A model generated the notes under the pieces. It worked only from the letters and a program-made list of their open reading frames with translations. It ran no database searches and was not told the origin of the DNA. Below, in pieces: positions 12,690-21,630 of a stretch of 64,000 nt of DNA. Origin of the DNA: Thauera humireducens (GTDB lineage: Bacteria; Pseudomonadota; Gammaproteobacteria; Burkholderiales; Rhodocyclaceae); NCBI RefSeq assembly GCF_001051995.2, contig NZ_CP014646.1, positions 3,410,001 through 3,474,000 on the forward strand. Reading direction: 5' to 3'. How positions within the stretch are numbered: the first letter of the stretch is position 1; every line of letters starts with the position of its first letter. The position numbers and the translations under genes are program-made.

Positions 12690-12947
12690 ATGGCTACTCC
12701 GCGCTTTCTCGACGAAATCGGCTCCAAACTCTCCGAACTGGCGGCCAACAGCCCCGCCCGCGACATCGAGAAGAACGTCAAGGCCATGCTCGGCAGCGCC
12801 TTCGGCAAGCTCGACCTCGTGACCCGCGAGGAATTCGAGGTGCAGCGCGAAGTGCTGGCCCATGCGCGCCAGAAGGTTGCCGATCTGGAAGCCCGCGTTG
12901 TCGAGCTCGAGCGCCGCCTCGCCGGCGAGGGTGACAAGCCGGCCTGA
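12690..12947 (+). CDS. ubiK: Ubiquinone biosynthesis accessory factor UbiK (BMFP/YqiC)
   Basis: An 85-residue protein starting MATPRFLDEIGSKLSELAAN and ending in a long coiled coil (REEFEVQREVLAHARQKVAD, LEARVVELERRL). This is the two-part layout of BMFP-domain proteins: an amphipathic membrane-fusogenic N-terminus and a C-terminal trimeric coiled coil. UbiK assists the soluble Ubi complex in ubiquinone synthesis with UbiJ. The start at 12690 is where the family sequence begins; the longer open frame upstream runs through the regulatory region. It lies just upstream of comM, a common proteobacterial pairing. Confidence 0.92.
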   Translation: MATPRFLDEIGSKLSELAANSPARDIEKNVKAMLGSAFGKLDLVTREEFEVQREVLAHARQKVADLEARVVELERRLAGEGDKPA

Positions 12948-13037
12948 TCTCCGGTGCCGGACATGTCGTCCGGCTTATCTGTTTGTCATTAGTGTGTTCT
13001 CCGCTAGACTGGCCCCCCGCCCAGTCTGGAGAGCCGC

Positions 13038-14540
13038 ATGTCGCTTGCACTCGTGCGCAGCCGCGCACTCGATGGTCTCGACGCGCCGGAGGTCACGGTC
13101 GAGGTGCATCTGGCCAACGGCCTGCCCGCCTTCAGTCTCGTCGGCCTGCCCGACACCGAGGTACGCGAGGCGCGCGACCGGGTGCGTGCGGCCCTTCAGA
13201 CCTCGCAGTTCGAGTTCCCGCAGCGGCGCATCACGGTCAATCTGGCGCCTGCCGATCTGCCGAAGGAGGGCGGGCGCTTCGATCTGGCGATCGCCGTGGG
13301 CATTCTTGTCGCTTCCGGCCAGGTCGCCGGCAGGCTGCTCGACGGGCTGGAGTTCTGCGGCGAGCTGTCGCTCAATGGCGAGCTGCGCGCGGTGCGCGGC
13401 GTGCTTGCCGTGGCGCTGGCCGCAGGGCGTGCGCGGCGCAGTCTCGTGGTGGCGACGGCCAACGCGCCCGAAGCGGCGCTGGCGCGTACCGCGACCGTGT
13501 TGCCGGCGGCCAGCCTGTGTGCGGTGGCGGCGCACCTCAATGGCCACACGCCGCTGCCGCCGACCGTGCTCGACAATCCGGCCGCTGCCGCCACGGCGTG
13601 CGCGCCCGACCTTGCCGATGTGCGCGGGCAGCTCCAGGCGCGCCGTGCGCTGGAAGTAGCCGCCGCGGGCGCGCACTCGCTGCTGCTGTTCGGTCCGCCG
13701 GGCACGGGCAAGTCCATGCTGGCGCAGCGGCTGCCCGGCCTGCTGCCACCCATGCTCGAACATGAAGCGCTCGAGACCGCGGCCGTGTGTTCACTCGAAG
13801 GCAGTTTCGATGCGTCGCGCTGGGCCCAGCGCCCCTTCCGCAGTCCGCATCACTCGGCCTCGGCGGCGGCACTGGTGGGCGGCGGGGCGACGCCGCGGCC
13901 GGGCGAGATCTCGCTGGCCCACAACGGGGTGCTCTACCTCGACGAGTTGCCCGAGTTCGACCGCCGTGTGCTCGAATCCCTGCGCGAACCGCTGGAAACA
14001 GGCCATATCAGCGTCTCGCGCGCCCGCAGACGTGCGGAGTTCCCCGCCCGGTTCCAGTTGGTGGCAGCGATGAATCCCTGTCCCTGCGGCTATGCGGGAC
14101 ACCCGCGAAAGCCCTGCAGGTGCACGCCCGAACAGGTTGCCCGCTATCGCGGAAAACTCTCCGGGCCGCTGCTGGACCGCATCGACCTGGTGGTCGAGGT
14201 TCCGGTGCTGGCGCACGAGGAGCTCGCCACGGCGGTCCCGGCGCCCTCGTCAGCGGACGTGCGGGCGCGCGTGGTGCAGGCGCGGGCGCAGCAGATGGAA
14301 CGCCAGGGCGACGTGAATGCGCGGCTCGACAGCCGCGGTGTGGAACGTTTCTGCCTGCCGGATGCGGCGGGCGCAGCCCTGCTGCAGCAGGCGATGAATC
14401 GTCTGGATCTCTCGGCGCGCGCCTATCACCGCATCCTGCGGGTGGCGCGCACGCTGGCCGACATGGCAGGTGCCGCGCAGCCGGGCGCGGCGCATGTGGC
14501 GGAGGCGATCCAGTACCGCCGCAGTCTGGACGGTCGCTGA
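13038..14540 (+). CDS. comM: ComM / YifB branch-migration helicase (Mg-chelatase-like AAA+ ATPase)
   Basis: A 500-residue protein of the usual length. It has an N-terminal Lon-S5-like domain (VEVHLANGLPAFSLVGLPDT), a central AAA+ domain with Walker A LLLFGPPGTGKSML and Walker B GVLYLDELPEF, a cysteine cluster (MNPCPCGYAG...PCRCTPEQ) and a C-terminal Mg-chelatase-like domain. In Vibrio and Haemophilus ComM is a hexameric helicase that promotes branch migration during natural transformation. It follows ubiK in the same direction with a 90-base gap. Confidence 0.95.
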   Translation: MSLALVRSRALDGLDAPEVTVEVHLANGLPAFSLVGLPDTEVREARDRVRAALQTSQFEFPQRRITVNLAPADLPKEGGRFDLAIAVGILVASGQVAGRLLDGLEFCGELSLNGELRAVRGVLAVALAAGRARRSLVVATANAPEAALARTATVLPAASLCAVAAHLNGHTPLPPTVLDNPAAAATACAPDLADVRGQLQARRALEVAAAGAHSLLLFGPPGTGKSMLAQRLPGLLPPMLEHEALETAAVCSLEGSFDASRWAQRPFRSPHHSASAAALVGGGATPRPGEISLAHNGVLYLDELPEFDRRVLESLREPLETGHISVSRARRRAEFPARFQLVAAMNPCPCGYAGHPRKPCRCTPEQVARYRGKLSGPLLDRIDLVVEVPVLAHEELATAVPAPSSADVRARVVQARAQQMERQGDVNARLDSRGVERFCLPDAAGAALLQQAMNRLDLSARAYHRILRVARTLADMAGAAQPGAAHVAEAIQYRRSLDGR

Positions 14541-14588
14541 GGCGACGGCTGCGCCGAACGCGGTCCGGTCAGCGCGGTGGTGCGCGCC

Positions 14589-14981
14589 TCAGCACTGCTC
14601 CCACGGCAGACCGTCGAAACGCCAGCCATTCACCGAGTTGCGGTGGTGGCGCTCGTCGAGTTCGCCCTCGAAGCCATGCTGCACGTTGTAGACCTCTTCG
14701 AAGCCGGCCTCGATCAGCGTATGGCCTGCCGTCTCGGAACGGTTACCCGAGCGGCAGATCAGCAGGATCGGGCGCTTGCCGCCGTTGCCGGCCAGCTTTC
14801 TGACCTCGCCGACGAAGTGCGGGTTCACCTCCCAGTCCGGGCCGTCGTTCCACGAGACGTGGATCGCGCCGACGGGATGGCCGACGAACAGGTACTCGAT
14901 CTCGCTGCGCACATCGATCAGCAGCGCTTCCGGGTTTGCCTGCAGGAAGGCATAGGCTTCCTTGGGGGGGATGTGCTTCAT
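14589..14981 (-). CDS. Rhodanese-like sulfurtransferase, single domain
   Basis: A 130-residue single-domain rhodanese. The active-site loop is ICRSGNRSE with the catalytic cysteine at residue 76; the six-residue loop is the sulfur-handling type. LLIDVRSEIEYLFVGHPVGA is the conserved N-terminal CH2A region. No signal peptide is seen, so it is cytoplasmic. It converges with comM and lies downstream of, but separate from, the liv operon. The physiological sulfur acceptor is unknown. Confidence 0.9.
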   Translation of the reverse strand: MKHIPPKEAYAFLQANPEALLIDVRSEIEYLFVGHPVGAIHVSWNDGPDWEVNPHFVGEVRKLAGNGGKRPILLICRSGNRSETAGHTLIEAGFEEVYNVQHGFEGELDERHHRNSVNGWRFDGLPWEQC

Positions 14982-15106
14982 GCGTTGTTCTCCTTGGGCG
15001 AAGGATTATATTCGGAACAACGAATGCACTGCCTGCCGGCTGTTTCCAGCGCGGCCAGGGCCAAGGCCAGCGCCAGGACGGCGAGCGTTCGGGTCGGGCG
15101 CCGGGG

Positions 15107-15841
15107 TCAGGCGATCTCGCCCAGATAGGCGGCGCGCACCTTCGGGTTGGCCAGCAGCTCGTCTCCGGTGCCGGTCAGCGTGATCTTGCCCGATTCCATC
15201 ACGTAGCCGCGCTGGGCGAACTCCAGTGCCAGGTTGGCATTCTGCTCGACCAGCAGGATGGTGACGCCTTCACGGGCCACCGACTGCACGACCTCGAAGA
15301 TCTTCTCGACCACCAGCGGCGCCAGGCCCATCGACGGCTCGTCCAGCAGTAGCAGCTTGGGGCGCGACAGCAGCGCACGGCCGATGGCCACCATCTGCTG
15401 CTCCCCGCCCGACAGCGTGCCGGCCACCTGGTGCAGACGCTCCTTGACCCGCGGCAGCATGGTGTAGACGCGCTCCAGATCGGTCTCGATGCCCGCCTTG
15501 TCGTTGCGGGTGTAGGCGCCCATGCGCAGGTTCTCTTCTACCGTCAGGCGGGTGAAGATGCCACGCCCCTCGGGCACCAGTGCAATCCCCTTGCGCAGGC
15601 GCTTGTGGGCCGGCACGGTGTTCATCCGGTCGCCGCCATACAGGATGTCGCCGCCGGCGACCGGCAGCACGCCGGCGATGGCGTTGAGCGTGGTGGTCTT
15701 GCCGGCGCCGTTGGCGCCGATCAGGCAGACGAGTTCGCCCGCCCACAGGTCGAGGTCGATGCCCTTGACGGCCTGGATGCCGCCGTAGGCGATCTGCAGG
15801 TTCTGCAGCTGCAGCAGCGGGGAGGTGGGATTAGTGTGCAT
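15107..15841 (-). CDS. livF: Branched-chain amino-acid ABC transporter ATP-binding protein LivF
   Basis: A 244-residue ABC ATPase: Walker A IGANGAGKTTTLNAI, signature TLSGGEQQMVAIGRAL, Walker B LLLLDEPSMGLAPLVVEKI. The SMGLAP after Walker B is characteristic of LivF. It overlaps livG by 11 bases and is last in livH-livM-livG-livF. With LivG it energises import of Leu/Ile/Val or related amino acids or acyl compounds. Confidence 0.95.
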   Translation of the reverse strand: MHTNPTSPLLQLQNLQIAYGGIQAVKGIDLDLWAGELVCLIGANGAGKTTTLNAIAGVLPVAGGDILYGGDRMNTVPAHKRLRKGIALVPEGRGIFTRLTVEENLRMGAYTRNDKAGIETDLERVYTMLPRVKERLHQVAGTLSGGEQQMVAIGRALLSRPKLLLLDEPSMGLAPLVVEKIFEVVQSVAREGVTILLVEQNANLALEFAQRGYVMESGKITLTGTGDELLANPKVRAAYLGEIA

Positions 15842-16604
15842 GCTTGCCTCCGCCCAGGTAGGCGGCGATGACTGCTTCGTTCTTCTGCACCACCGCGGGC
15901 ACGTCCTCGGCGATCTTCTTGCCGAAGTCCAGCACCGCGACGCGGTCGCACAGGCCCATCACCAGCTTCACGTCGTGCTCGATCAGCATCACCGTGATGC
16001 CGTCGTGACGGATCTGCTCGATCAGCAGCTTGAGCTGCGCGGTTTCGGTGGCGTTCATGCCGGCGGCGGGTTCGTCGAGCGCCAGCAGCTGCGGCTCGGT
16101 GGCGAGCGCGCGGGCGATCTCCAGCCGGCGCTGGTCGCCGTAGGACAGGTTCTTCGACACCACGTCGGCGAAGCGGCCAATGCCCACGTAATTGAGCAGC
16201 TCGTAGGCGCGCTGCGTGGTCAGTCGCTCTTCCTCGCGGGTGAAGCGGTTCCACGTCAGGATGCCCCACACGCCCGCCTTGGTGCGGATGTGGTGGCCGG
16301 CCATGACGTTCTCGAGCGCGGTGAGGTCGCGGAACAGGCGGATGTTCTGGAAGGTGCGGGCAATGCCGCGGCCGACGATCTTGTGTGGCTTGCCGGCGGG
16401 CAGTTCGCTGCCGTTGAACACGAACTCGCCGCCGTCCGGCGTGTAGGCGCCGGTCAGCACGTTGAAGAAGGTGGTCTTGCCGGCGCCGTTGGGGCCGATC
16501 AGGCCATAGATCTCGCCCTTGCGGATGGTCAGCGATACGTCGGTCAACGCCTGCAGGCCACCGAAGCGCTTGCCGATGTTACGGGCTTCGAGCAGGGTGA
16601 TCAC
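15831..16604 (-). CDS. livG: Branched-chain amino-acid ABC transporter ATP-binding protein LivG
   Basis: A 257-residue ABC ATPase: Walker A IGPNGAGKTTFFNVLTG, signature NLSYGDQRRLEIARALA, Walker B LLALDEPAAGMNATET. The LSYGDQRRLEIARAL signature and the DEPAAGMN motif are the LivG form. It overlaps livM by four bases and livF by eleven, indicating tight translational coupling. Confidence 0.95.
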   Translation of the reverse strand: MITLLEARNIGKRFGGLQALTDVSLTIRKGEIYGLIGPNGAGKTTFFNVLTGAYTPDGGEFVFNGSELPAGKPHKIVGRGIARTFQNIRLFRDLTALENVMAGHHIRTKAGVWGILTWNRFTREEERLTTQRAYELLNYVGIGRFADVVSKNLSYGDQRRLEIARALATEPQLLALDEPAAGMNATETAQLKLLIEQIRHDGITVMLIEHDVKLVMGLCDRVAVLDFGKKIAEDVPAVVQKNEAVIAAYLGGGKHAH

Positions 16605-17698
16605 TGCGCACCTCCCTGCTTCATGTTCTCGGGGTGGGCGTAGCGGGCGCGGGCGGGGATCATGCCCGAGGGGCGGAGCAGCATCATCAGGATCATGGCG
16701 AGCGACAACAGCAGCATGCGGAGCACTTCGGGGTCGAGGATCACGGTGCCGAACAGCGTCTGCTGCAGCGGCACGGCGACGTCGCGCAGGATCTCGGGCA
16801 GCAGGGCGAGCACGAAGGCGCCGATGATGGCGCCGGCGATGTTGCCCATGCCGCCGAACACCACCATCGTCAGCACGGCGATGGATTCCATCAGGCTGAA
16901 GCTCTCGGGGCTGACGAAGCCCTGGAAGGCGCCGAACAGCGCGCCCGCCACGCCGCCGAAGGTGGCGCCGAGCGAGAATGCCAGCAGCTTCATGTTGCGC
17001 GTGTTGATGCCGATGGCCTTGGCCGCCAGCTCGTCGTCACGCATCGCCGCCCAGGCGCGGCCGACGCGCGAGATCTGCAGGCGCTGGATGAACAGGATCG
17101 AGCCCGCCACGCACAGCAGGAAGAAGTAGTAGTACAGGAACAGCGAGTTGATCGAGAAGGTTTCGGTGACCTGCAGGTTGCGCGACAGATCCCAGCCGAA
17201 CAGGTTGATCGGGTCGATCATGTTGATGCCCTGCGGCCCGTTGGTGATGTTGATCGGGTAGTTCAGGTTCAGCATGAAGATGCGGATGATCTCGCCGAAG
17301 CCGAGGGTCACGATCGCGAGGTAGTCCCCTCGTAATCGCAGGACCGGAAAGCCCAGCATGATCCCCGCGAGTGCGGCGAAGGCCGCCCCGAGCGGCAGTA
17401 CCAGCCAGAACGGCAGGTGGATGTCGAAGTGCGGCGAGGCGAGGAAGGCGAAGGTGTAGGCCCCGACGGCGTAGAACGCGATGTAGCCCAGGTCGAGCAG
17501 GCCGGCGAAGCCCACCACCAGGTTCAGGCCCAGCGCCAGCATCATGTACAGCAGCGCGAAGTCGAGGATGCGCACCCAGCTCTTGCCGAACTGCCAGGCG
17601 ATGATCGGCGCCACCAGGGCGATGATGATGATGAGCCAGCGCGCAGCCATCGGGTTGCGCTTGCCCAGGTAGGGGACGGCGGAGACGAGTTCGTTCAT
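16601..17698 (-). CDS. livM: Branched-chain amino-acid ABC transporter permease LivM
   Basis: A 365-residue inner-membrane permease with about ten hydrophobic segments. The ALGLNLVVGFAGLLDLGYIA and LRLRGDYLAIVTLGFGEIIR segments are typical of LivM, the latter being the ATPase-coupling loop. It lies 15 bases after livH and overlaps livG. It forms the heterodimeric channel with LivH. Confidence 0.95.
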   Translation of the reverse strand: MNELVSAVPYLGKRNPMAARWLIIIIALVAPIIAWQFGKSWVRILDFALLYMMLALGLNLVVGFAGLLDLGYIAFYAVGAYTFAFLASPHFDIHLPFWLVLPLGAAFAALAGIMLGFPVLRLRGDYLAIVTLGFGEIIRIFMLNLNYPINITNGPQGINMIDPINLFGWDLSRNLQVTETFSINSLFLYYYFFLLCVAGSILFIQRLQISRVGRAWAAMRDDELAAKAIGINTRNMKLLAFSLGATFGGVAGALFGAFQGFVSPESFSLMESIAVLTMVVFGGMGNIAGAIIGAFVLALLPEILRDVAVPLQQTLFGTVILDPEVLRMLLLSLAMILMMLLRPSGMIPARARYAHPENMKQGGAQ

Positions 17699-17713
17699 GG
17701 TTGTGCGGCCCCC

Positions 17714-18646
17714 TTAGGCCCGATCCGACACGCGTTCGCCGAGCAGGCCGGTGGGCTTGAAGATCAGCACCAGGCCCAGGATGATGAAGGCGAAGATGTC
17801 CTGGTAGGACGAGTTCAGGAAGCCGAAGGTCATGTGTTCGATGTAGCCGGCACCGAAGGACTCGACCAGGCCGAGCACGATGCCGCCGAGCATGGCGCCG
17901 CCCAGGTTGCCGATGCCGCCCAGCACCGCGGCGGTGAAGGCCTTGAGGCCGGGCATGAAGCCCATGCCGTAGTGGGCGATGCCGTAGTTGCTGGCGAACA
18001 TCACGCCCGCTACCGCGGCCAGTGCGGCGCCGACGACGAAGGTGAAGGCGATCACCGCGTTGGTGTCGACCCCCATCAGGCTGGCGACGCGGTGGTTCTC
18101 GGCGGTGGCGCGCATCGCGCGGCCGATCTTGGTGCGGGTCACGAGCAGCGTCAGCCCGATCATGATCGCGGCCGAGGCCAGGATGATGACGACCTGCACC
18201 GGGGTGATGAATACCCCCGGGATTGGTTCCAGCGGCGTGGTCGAGATCAGCTGCGGGAAGGTGTGGTAGTTGCGTCCCCAGATGATCATCGCCACGGTTT
18301 GTAGCAGGAAGGACATGCCGATCGCGGTGATCAGCGGCGCCAGGCGGGGGGCATTGCGCAATCGCCGGTAGGCGAGACGTTCCATCAGGAAGCCCAGCGT
18401 CATGCACACGGGGATGGCGACCATCAACGCGATGGTGAGCATGTAGATGGGCGACATTCCGGGTGCGACGCCCATCAGGAACATCATGGTCTGCAGTGCG
18501 GTCAGGGCGCCGACCATCAGCACGTCGCCGTGGGCGAAGTTGATGAGGCCGAGGATGCCATAGACCATCGTGTAGCCCAGTGCGATCAGCGCATACACGC
18601 TGCCGATCACCAGACCGTTGATGAGTTGTTGGATGAGGGTTTCCAT
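17714..18646 (-). CDS. livH: Branched-chain amino-acid ABC transporter permease LivH
   Basis: A 310-residue permease with about eight membrane segments. LINGLVIGSVYALIALGYTM and YGILGLINFAHGDVLMVGAL at the N-terminus are the LivH hallmark. It is 160 bases downstream of the binding-protein gene; that gap holds a large hairpin at 18723-18778 that may separate expression of the two. Confidence 0.95.
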   Translation of the reverse strand: METLIQQLINGLVIGSVYALIALGYTMVYGILGLINFAHGDVLMVGALTALQTMMFLMGVAPGMSPIYMLTIALMVAIPVCMTLGFLMERLAYRRLRNAPRLAPLITAIGMSFLLQTVAMIIWGRNYHTFPQLISTTPLEPIPGVFITPVQVVIILASAAIMIGLTLLVTRTKIGRAMRATAENHRVASLMGVDTNAVIAFTFVVGAALAAVAGVMFASNYGIAHYGMGFMPGLKAFTAAVLGGIGNLGGAMLGGIVLGLVESFGAGYIEHMTFGFLNSSYQDIFAFIILGLVLIFKPTGLLGERVSDRA

Positions 18647-18722
18647 TTTGGACGGGTCGCTGAGCAGGTGAGGCCTTGGGAAGGAGCCTGTTGGTCCGGG
18701 TGGCGGTCAGGCAGGACGACTC

Positions 18723-18778
18723 TGAGGGGCAAGGTCTGGAGGCTGCGCGGCGAAGCACTCTCCAGGCCTTGCCCCTCA
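18723..18778 (-). other. Large intergenic hairpin between livK and livH
   Basis: Two 19-base arms (18723-18741 and 18760-18778) pair with a single non-Watson-Crick position (G-U-type), enclosing an 18-base loop. The arm core is TGAGGGGCAAGG / CCTTGCCCCTCA. A further GTGAGGGG copy follows at about 18789. No T-run follows on the minus strand, so it looks like an mRNA-stabilising or processing element giving more binding protein than permease. Confidence 0.6.
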
Positions 18779-18806
18779 CGCGGGGCGCGTGAGGGGCTGC
18801 CGATGC

Positions 18807-19922
18807 TTACAGCGCGACCCAGGTACCGTCCTTGAACTGGTACATCGTGACCGCGCCTTCCTTGATGTCGCCCTTGTCGTCGAAGGAGACATTGCCGGTG
18901 ACACCGTCGAAGTTGATCTTCTTCAGCTCGGGCAGATACTTGGACGGCTCGACCGAGCCCGCCTTTTCCATCGCCTTCACGATCGCCATCGCGGCGTCGT
19001 AGGCATAGGGCGCGTAGAGCTGCACTTCGCCGTTGAAGCGTGCCTTGTAGTCGGCACGGAACTTGGCGCCGCCAGGCATCTTGTCCAGCGGCAGGCCAGC
19101 CATCGAGCAATAGGTGGTCGCATTGATGGCGTCGCCCGCGAGCTTGATCATTTCCGGGCTGCAGCCGCCGTCGCCAGTCAGGAACTTGGCGTTGATGCCG
19201 AGTTGCTTGATCTGGCGCAGCATCGGGCCGGCCTGGGCGTCCATGCCGCCGAAGAAGATCACGTCCGGGTTGGTGGCGCGGATCTTCGTCAGGATGGCGT
19301 TGAAGTCGGTGGCCTTGTCGGTGGTGAATTCACGCGCGACGACCTGGGCGCCGGCCGCCTTCACCGCCTTGTCGGTCTCGTCCGCCAGGCCCTGGCCGTA
19401 GGCGGTGCGGTCGTCGATGATCGCGACCTTGGCGGCGCCCAGCGTCTTCACCGCGAAAGTGCCCAGTGCACCGCCCTGCTGCACGTCGTTGGCGATGGTG
19501 CGGAACACGCCCTTGAAGTTCTGCTGCGTCAGCTTGGGGTTGGTCGATGCCGGCGAGATCTGTGGCACGCCGCCCTGGTCGTAGATGCGCGAAGCCGGAA
19601 TCGAGGTGCCCGAGTTCAGGTGTCCGATCACGCCCTTGACGCCCGCATCCACCAGACGCTGCGCCACCGTGGTGCCGGTACGCGGGTCGGCCTGATCGTC
19701 CTCGCCGATCAGCTCGAACTTGATCTTCTTGCCGCCGATATCGGCGCCGCCCTGGGCGTTGATCGCATCGACCGCCATGCGGCTGCCGTTTTCCAGATCC
19801 TTGCCAAGGTGCGAGATGGTGCCGGTCAGCGGCGCTGCGCTGCCGAGCTTGACGACTTCCTGGGCGTGGGCAGCGCCCAGACCGATGCTCATGACCGCGA
19901 CTGCAACGATGCTTTTCTTCAT
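18807..19922 (-). CDS. livK: Branched-chain amino-acid ABC transporter substrate-binding protein (first copy)
   Basis: A 371-residue periplasmic type-I binding protein. The signal peptide is VAVAVMSIGLGAAHAQ; VKLGSAAPLTGTISHLGKDL follows as the usual start of the mature domain. A Cys pair (DGGCSPEMIK...TTYCS) probably forms a disulfide. The ATG at 19922 has GGAG upstream; the much longer open frame to 20177 has no coding character. It heads the livHMGF genes. It is about one third to one half identical by eye to the second copy at 20395-21507. Confidence 0.92.
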   Translation of the reverse strand: MKKSIVAVAVMSIGLGAAHAQEVVKLGSAAPLTGTISHLGKDLENGSRMAVDAINAQGGADIGGKKIKFELIGEDDQADPRTGTTVAQRLVDAGVKGVIGHLNSGTSIPASRIYDQGGVPQISPASTNPKLTQQNFKGVFRTIANDVQQGGALGTFAVKTLGAAKVAIIDDRTAYGQGLADETDKAVKAAGAQVVAREFTTDKATDFNAILTKIRATNPDVIFFGGMDAQAGPMLRQIKQLGINAKFLTGDGGCSPEMIKLAGDAINATTYCSMAGLPLDKMPGGAKFRADYKARFNGEVQLYAPYAYDAAMAIVKAMEKAGSVEPSKYLPELKKINFDGVTGNVSFDDKGDIKEGAVTMYQFKDGTWVAL

Positions 19923-20394
19923 GCTCGATTCTCCAGCGATATCAATGGATGACGATGTTGTTGTCCGACGCATCTGCGAGGTCTTGTCTCCCCTCGTCGG
20001 AGCCGTTGTCCCTGGCCCCTTCTCCTCCTGCCACGCCGGCCAGAACCGGCTCTGTGACAAAGGTTTTCGTATTCTGCACAAAAACGGGGCGCCGGAACGT
20101 GCGGCCGTTTGAGGACGCACGGCCTTTTCCTGGTGCGTTGCAGCAACAAAAAGCCTCGTTAGTCGGCAAACTCGCAATCAATCGCTGCAATGGAGCTCAT
20201 CCGAGCCTTTCTGTGTGTCGGACAACGATGATGCAATGCACAATCCGTGCCAGTTGCGGATAACCCTGATCACGGTCATCGCCTCGGGTCATCCAGCGCG
20301 TAAACGCAGACGGGGGCGCTGATTGCGCCCCCGTCTTGTTGCACCCATCGTGTGCGTGGGCACCATCATGGCGCCCTCGTTCGCGTTGTCGTGC
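19923..20394. other. Intergenic region between two binding-protein genes
   Basis: 472 bases without a convincing gene. It should hold the livKHMGF promoter (minus strand) and the 3' end of the upstream binding-protein gene. The only clear structure I see is the hairpin at 20310-20334. Short frames crossing it are low-complexity and lack ribosome-binding sites. I saw no sigma-54 consensus here. Confidence 0.6.
20310..20340. terminator. Hairpin downstream of the second binding-protein gene
   Basis: Ten-base-pair stem ACGGGGGCGC / GCGCCCCCGT with a five-base loop (20310-20334). On the plus strand CTTGTT follows; on the minus strand, the direction of the gene it would terminate, only CTGCGTTT follows. 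The stem is strong but the tail is weak. Confidence 0.6.
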
Positions 20395-21507
20395 TTACTT
20401 CAGCGGCTCCCACTTGCCATTGGCGAAGCCGTACAGGCTCACCCCGCCTTCCTTGATGTCGCCCTTGGGATCGAAGGCGATGTTGCCGGTGACGCCCTTG
20501 AAGTTCACCTTCTGCATCGCCGGCAGGTATTTGGCCGGATCGGTGGAGTCGGCGGCCTTCATGCCTTCGATCAGCGCGGTGGCGGCGTCGTAGGCATACG
20601 GGGCGTAGAGCAGCACGTCGACGTTGAAGCGCTGCTTGAAGCGCGACAGGAACTCGCCGCCGCCGGGCATCATCGACAGCGGGATGCCGGCCTGGGTGCA
20701 AAACACCTTGTCGTTGATCGCGTCGCCGGCCAGTTTCAGCATTTCGCCGGTGCAGGTGCCGTCGCCGCCGAGGAAGGTGGAGGCGATGCCGAGCTGGCGC
20801 ATCTGGCGCAGCATCGGCGCACCCTGGGCGTCCATGCCACCGTAGAACACCGCGTCGGGGGTGCGGCCCTTGATCTTGGTGAGAATGGCGGTGAAGTCGG
20901 TGGCCTTGTCGTTGGTGAACTCACGGCCCACCACTTCGCCGCCCTGCTTCTTGACGCTTTCGGCAAAGGCGTCGGCCAGGCCCTGACCGTAAGCAGTACG
21001 GTCGTCGATGATGGCGAACTTCTTCACCTGCAGCTTCTCGACCGCGTACTTCGCCATGGCCTCGCCCTGCTGCAGGTCGTTGGCGATGACGCGGTAGGTG
21101 ACCTTGTAGTTCTGCTGCGTCAGCTTGGGGCTGGTGGACGAGGGCGTGATCACCGGCACGCCCGCTTGTTCATACACGCGCGAGGCAGGAATCGAGGCGC
21201 CGGAGGTGGTGTGGCCGACGACGCCGACCACGCCCGCGTCGGTCAGGCGTTGTGCAGCGGTGGTGGCCGTGCGCGGGTCGCCCTGGTCGTCCTCGCTGAG
21301 CAGCTCGAACTTGACCGGCTTGCCGCCGATGGTGAGGCCTTTGGCATTGGCGTCCTCCAGTGCCAGGCGGGCGCCGAATTCGCCGTCCTTGCCGAAATGC
21401 GCGATCGGGCCGGTCAGCGGGCCGGCGTGGCCGATCTTGACGACCGTCTGGGCGTGAGCGGCAAAGCCTGCGCTGACCAGGGCGAGAGCAAGCAGGGTCT
21501 TCTTCAT
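20395..21507 (-). CDS. Branched-chain amino-acid ABC transporter substrate-binding protein (second copy)
   Basis: A 370-residue periplasmic binding protein paralogous to the product of 18807-19922. Signal peptide LALALVSAGFAAHAQ, then VVKIGHAGPLTGPIAHFGKD; the paired cysteines are conserved (GDGTCTGEMLK...KVFCTQ). The ATG at 21507 has GGAGAC upstream. It lies 472 bases ahead of the first copy with a hairpin between, so it probably has its own transcript and gives the shared LivHMGF permease a second ligand specificity. The ligand cannot be assigned from sequence alone. Confidence 0.92.
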   Translation of the reverse strand: MKKTLLALALVSAGFAAHAQTVVKIGHAGPLTGPIAHFGKDGEFGARLALEDANAKGLTIGGKPVKFELLSEDDQGDPRTATTAAQRLTDAGVVGVVGHTTSGASIPASRVYEQAGVPVITPSSTSPKLTQQNYKVTYRVIANDLQQGEAMAKYAVEKLQVKKFAIIDDRTAYGQGLADAFAESVKKQGGEVVGREFTNDKATDFTAILTKIKGRTPDAVFYGGMDAQGAPMLRQMRQLGIASTFLGGDGTCTGEMLKLAGDAINDKVFCTQAGIPLSMMPGGGEFLSRFKQRFNVDVLLYAPYAYDAATALIEGMKAADSTDPAKYLPAMQKVNFKGVTGNIAFDPKGDIKEGGVSLYGFANGKWEPLK

Positions 21508-21630
21508 GGGGCGTGTCTCCGAAGGTTGCAAAGAGTCACCGCGTGGGCGTTGCAAATCCCGGGGTGATGATCGATTCTAGCCCAGTGGCCTGTCGTCCGG
21601 CAGGTGCGAGGGATTGGGGAATACGGAAGG

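Noticed and set aside
14577..15128. Open frame antisense to the rhodanese gene
   Set aside because: The opposite strand encodes a clear rhodanese with its active-site cysteine.
19923..20394. Possible small genes between the two liv binding-protein genes
   Set aside because: Short frames of up to about 130 codons lack ribosome-binding sites and recognisable composition; better explained as promoter and terminator region.
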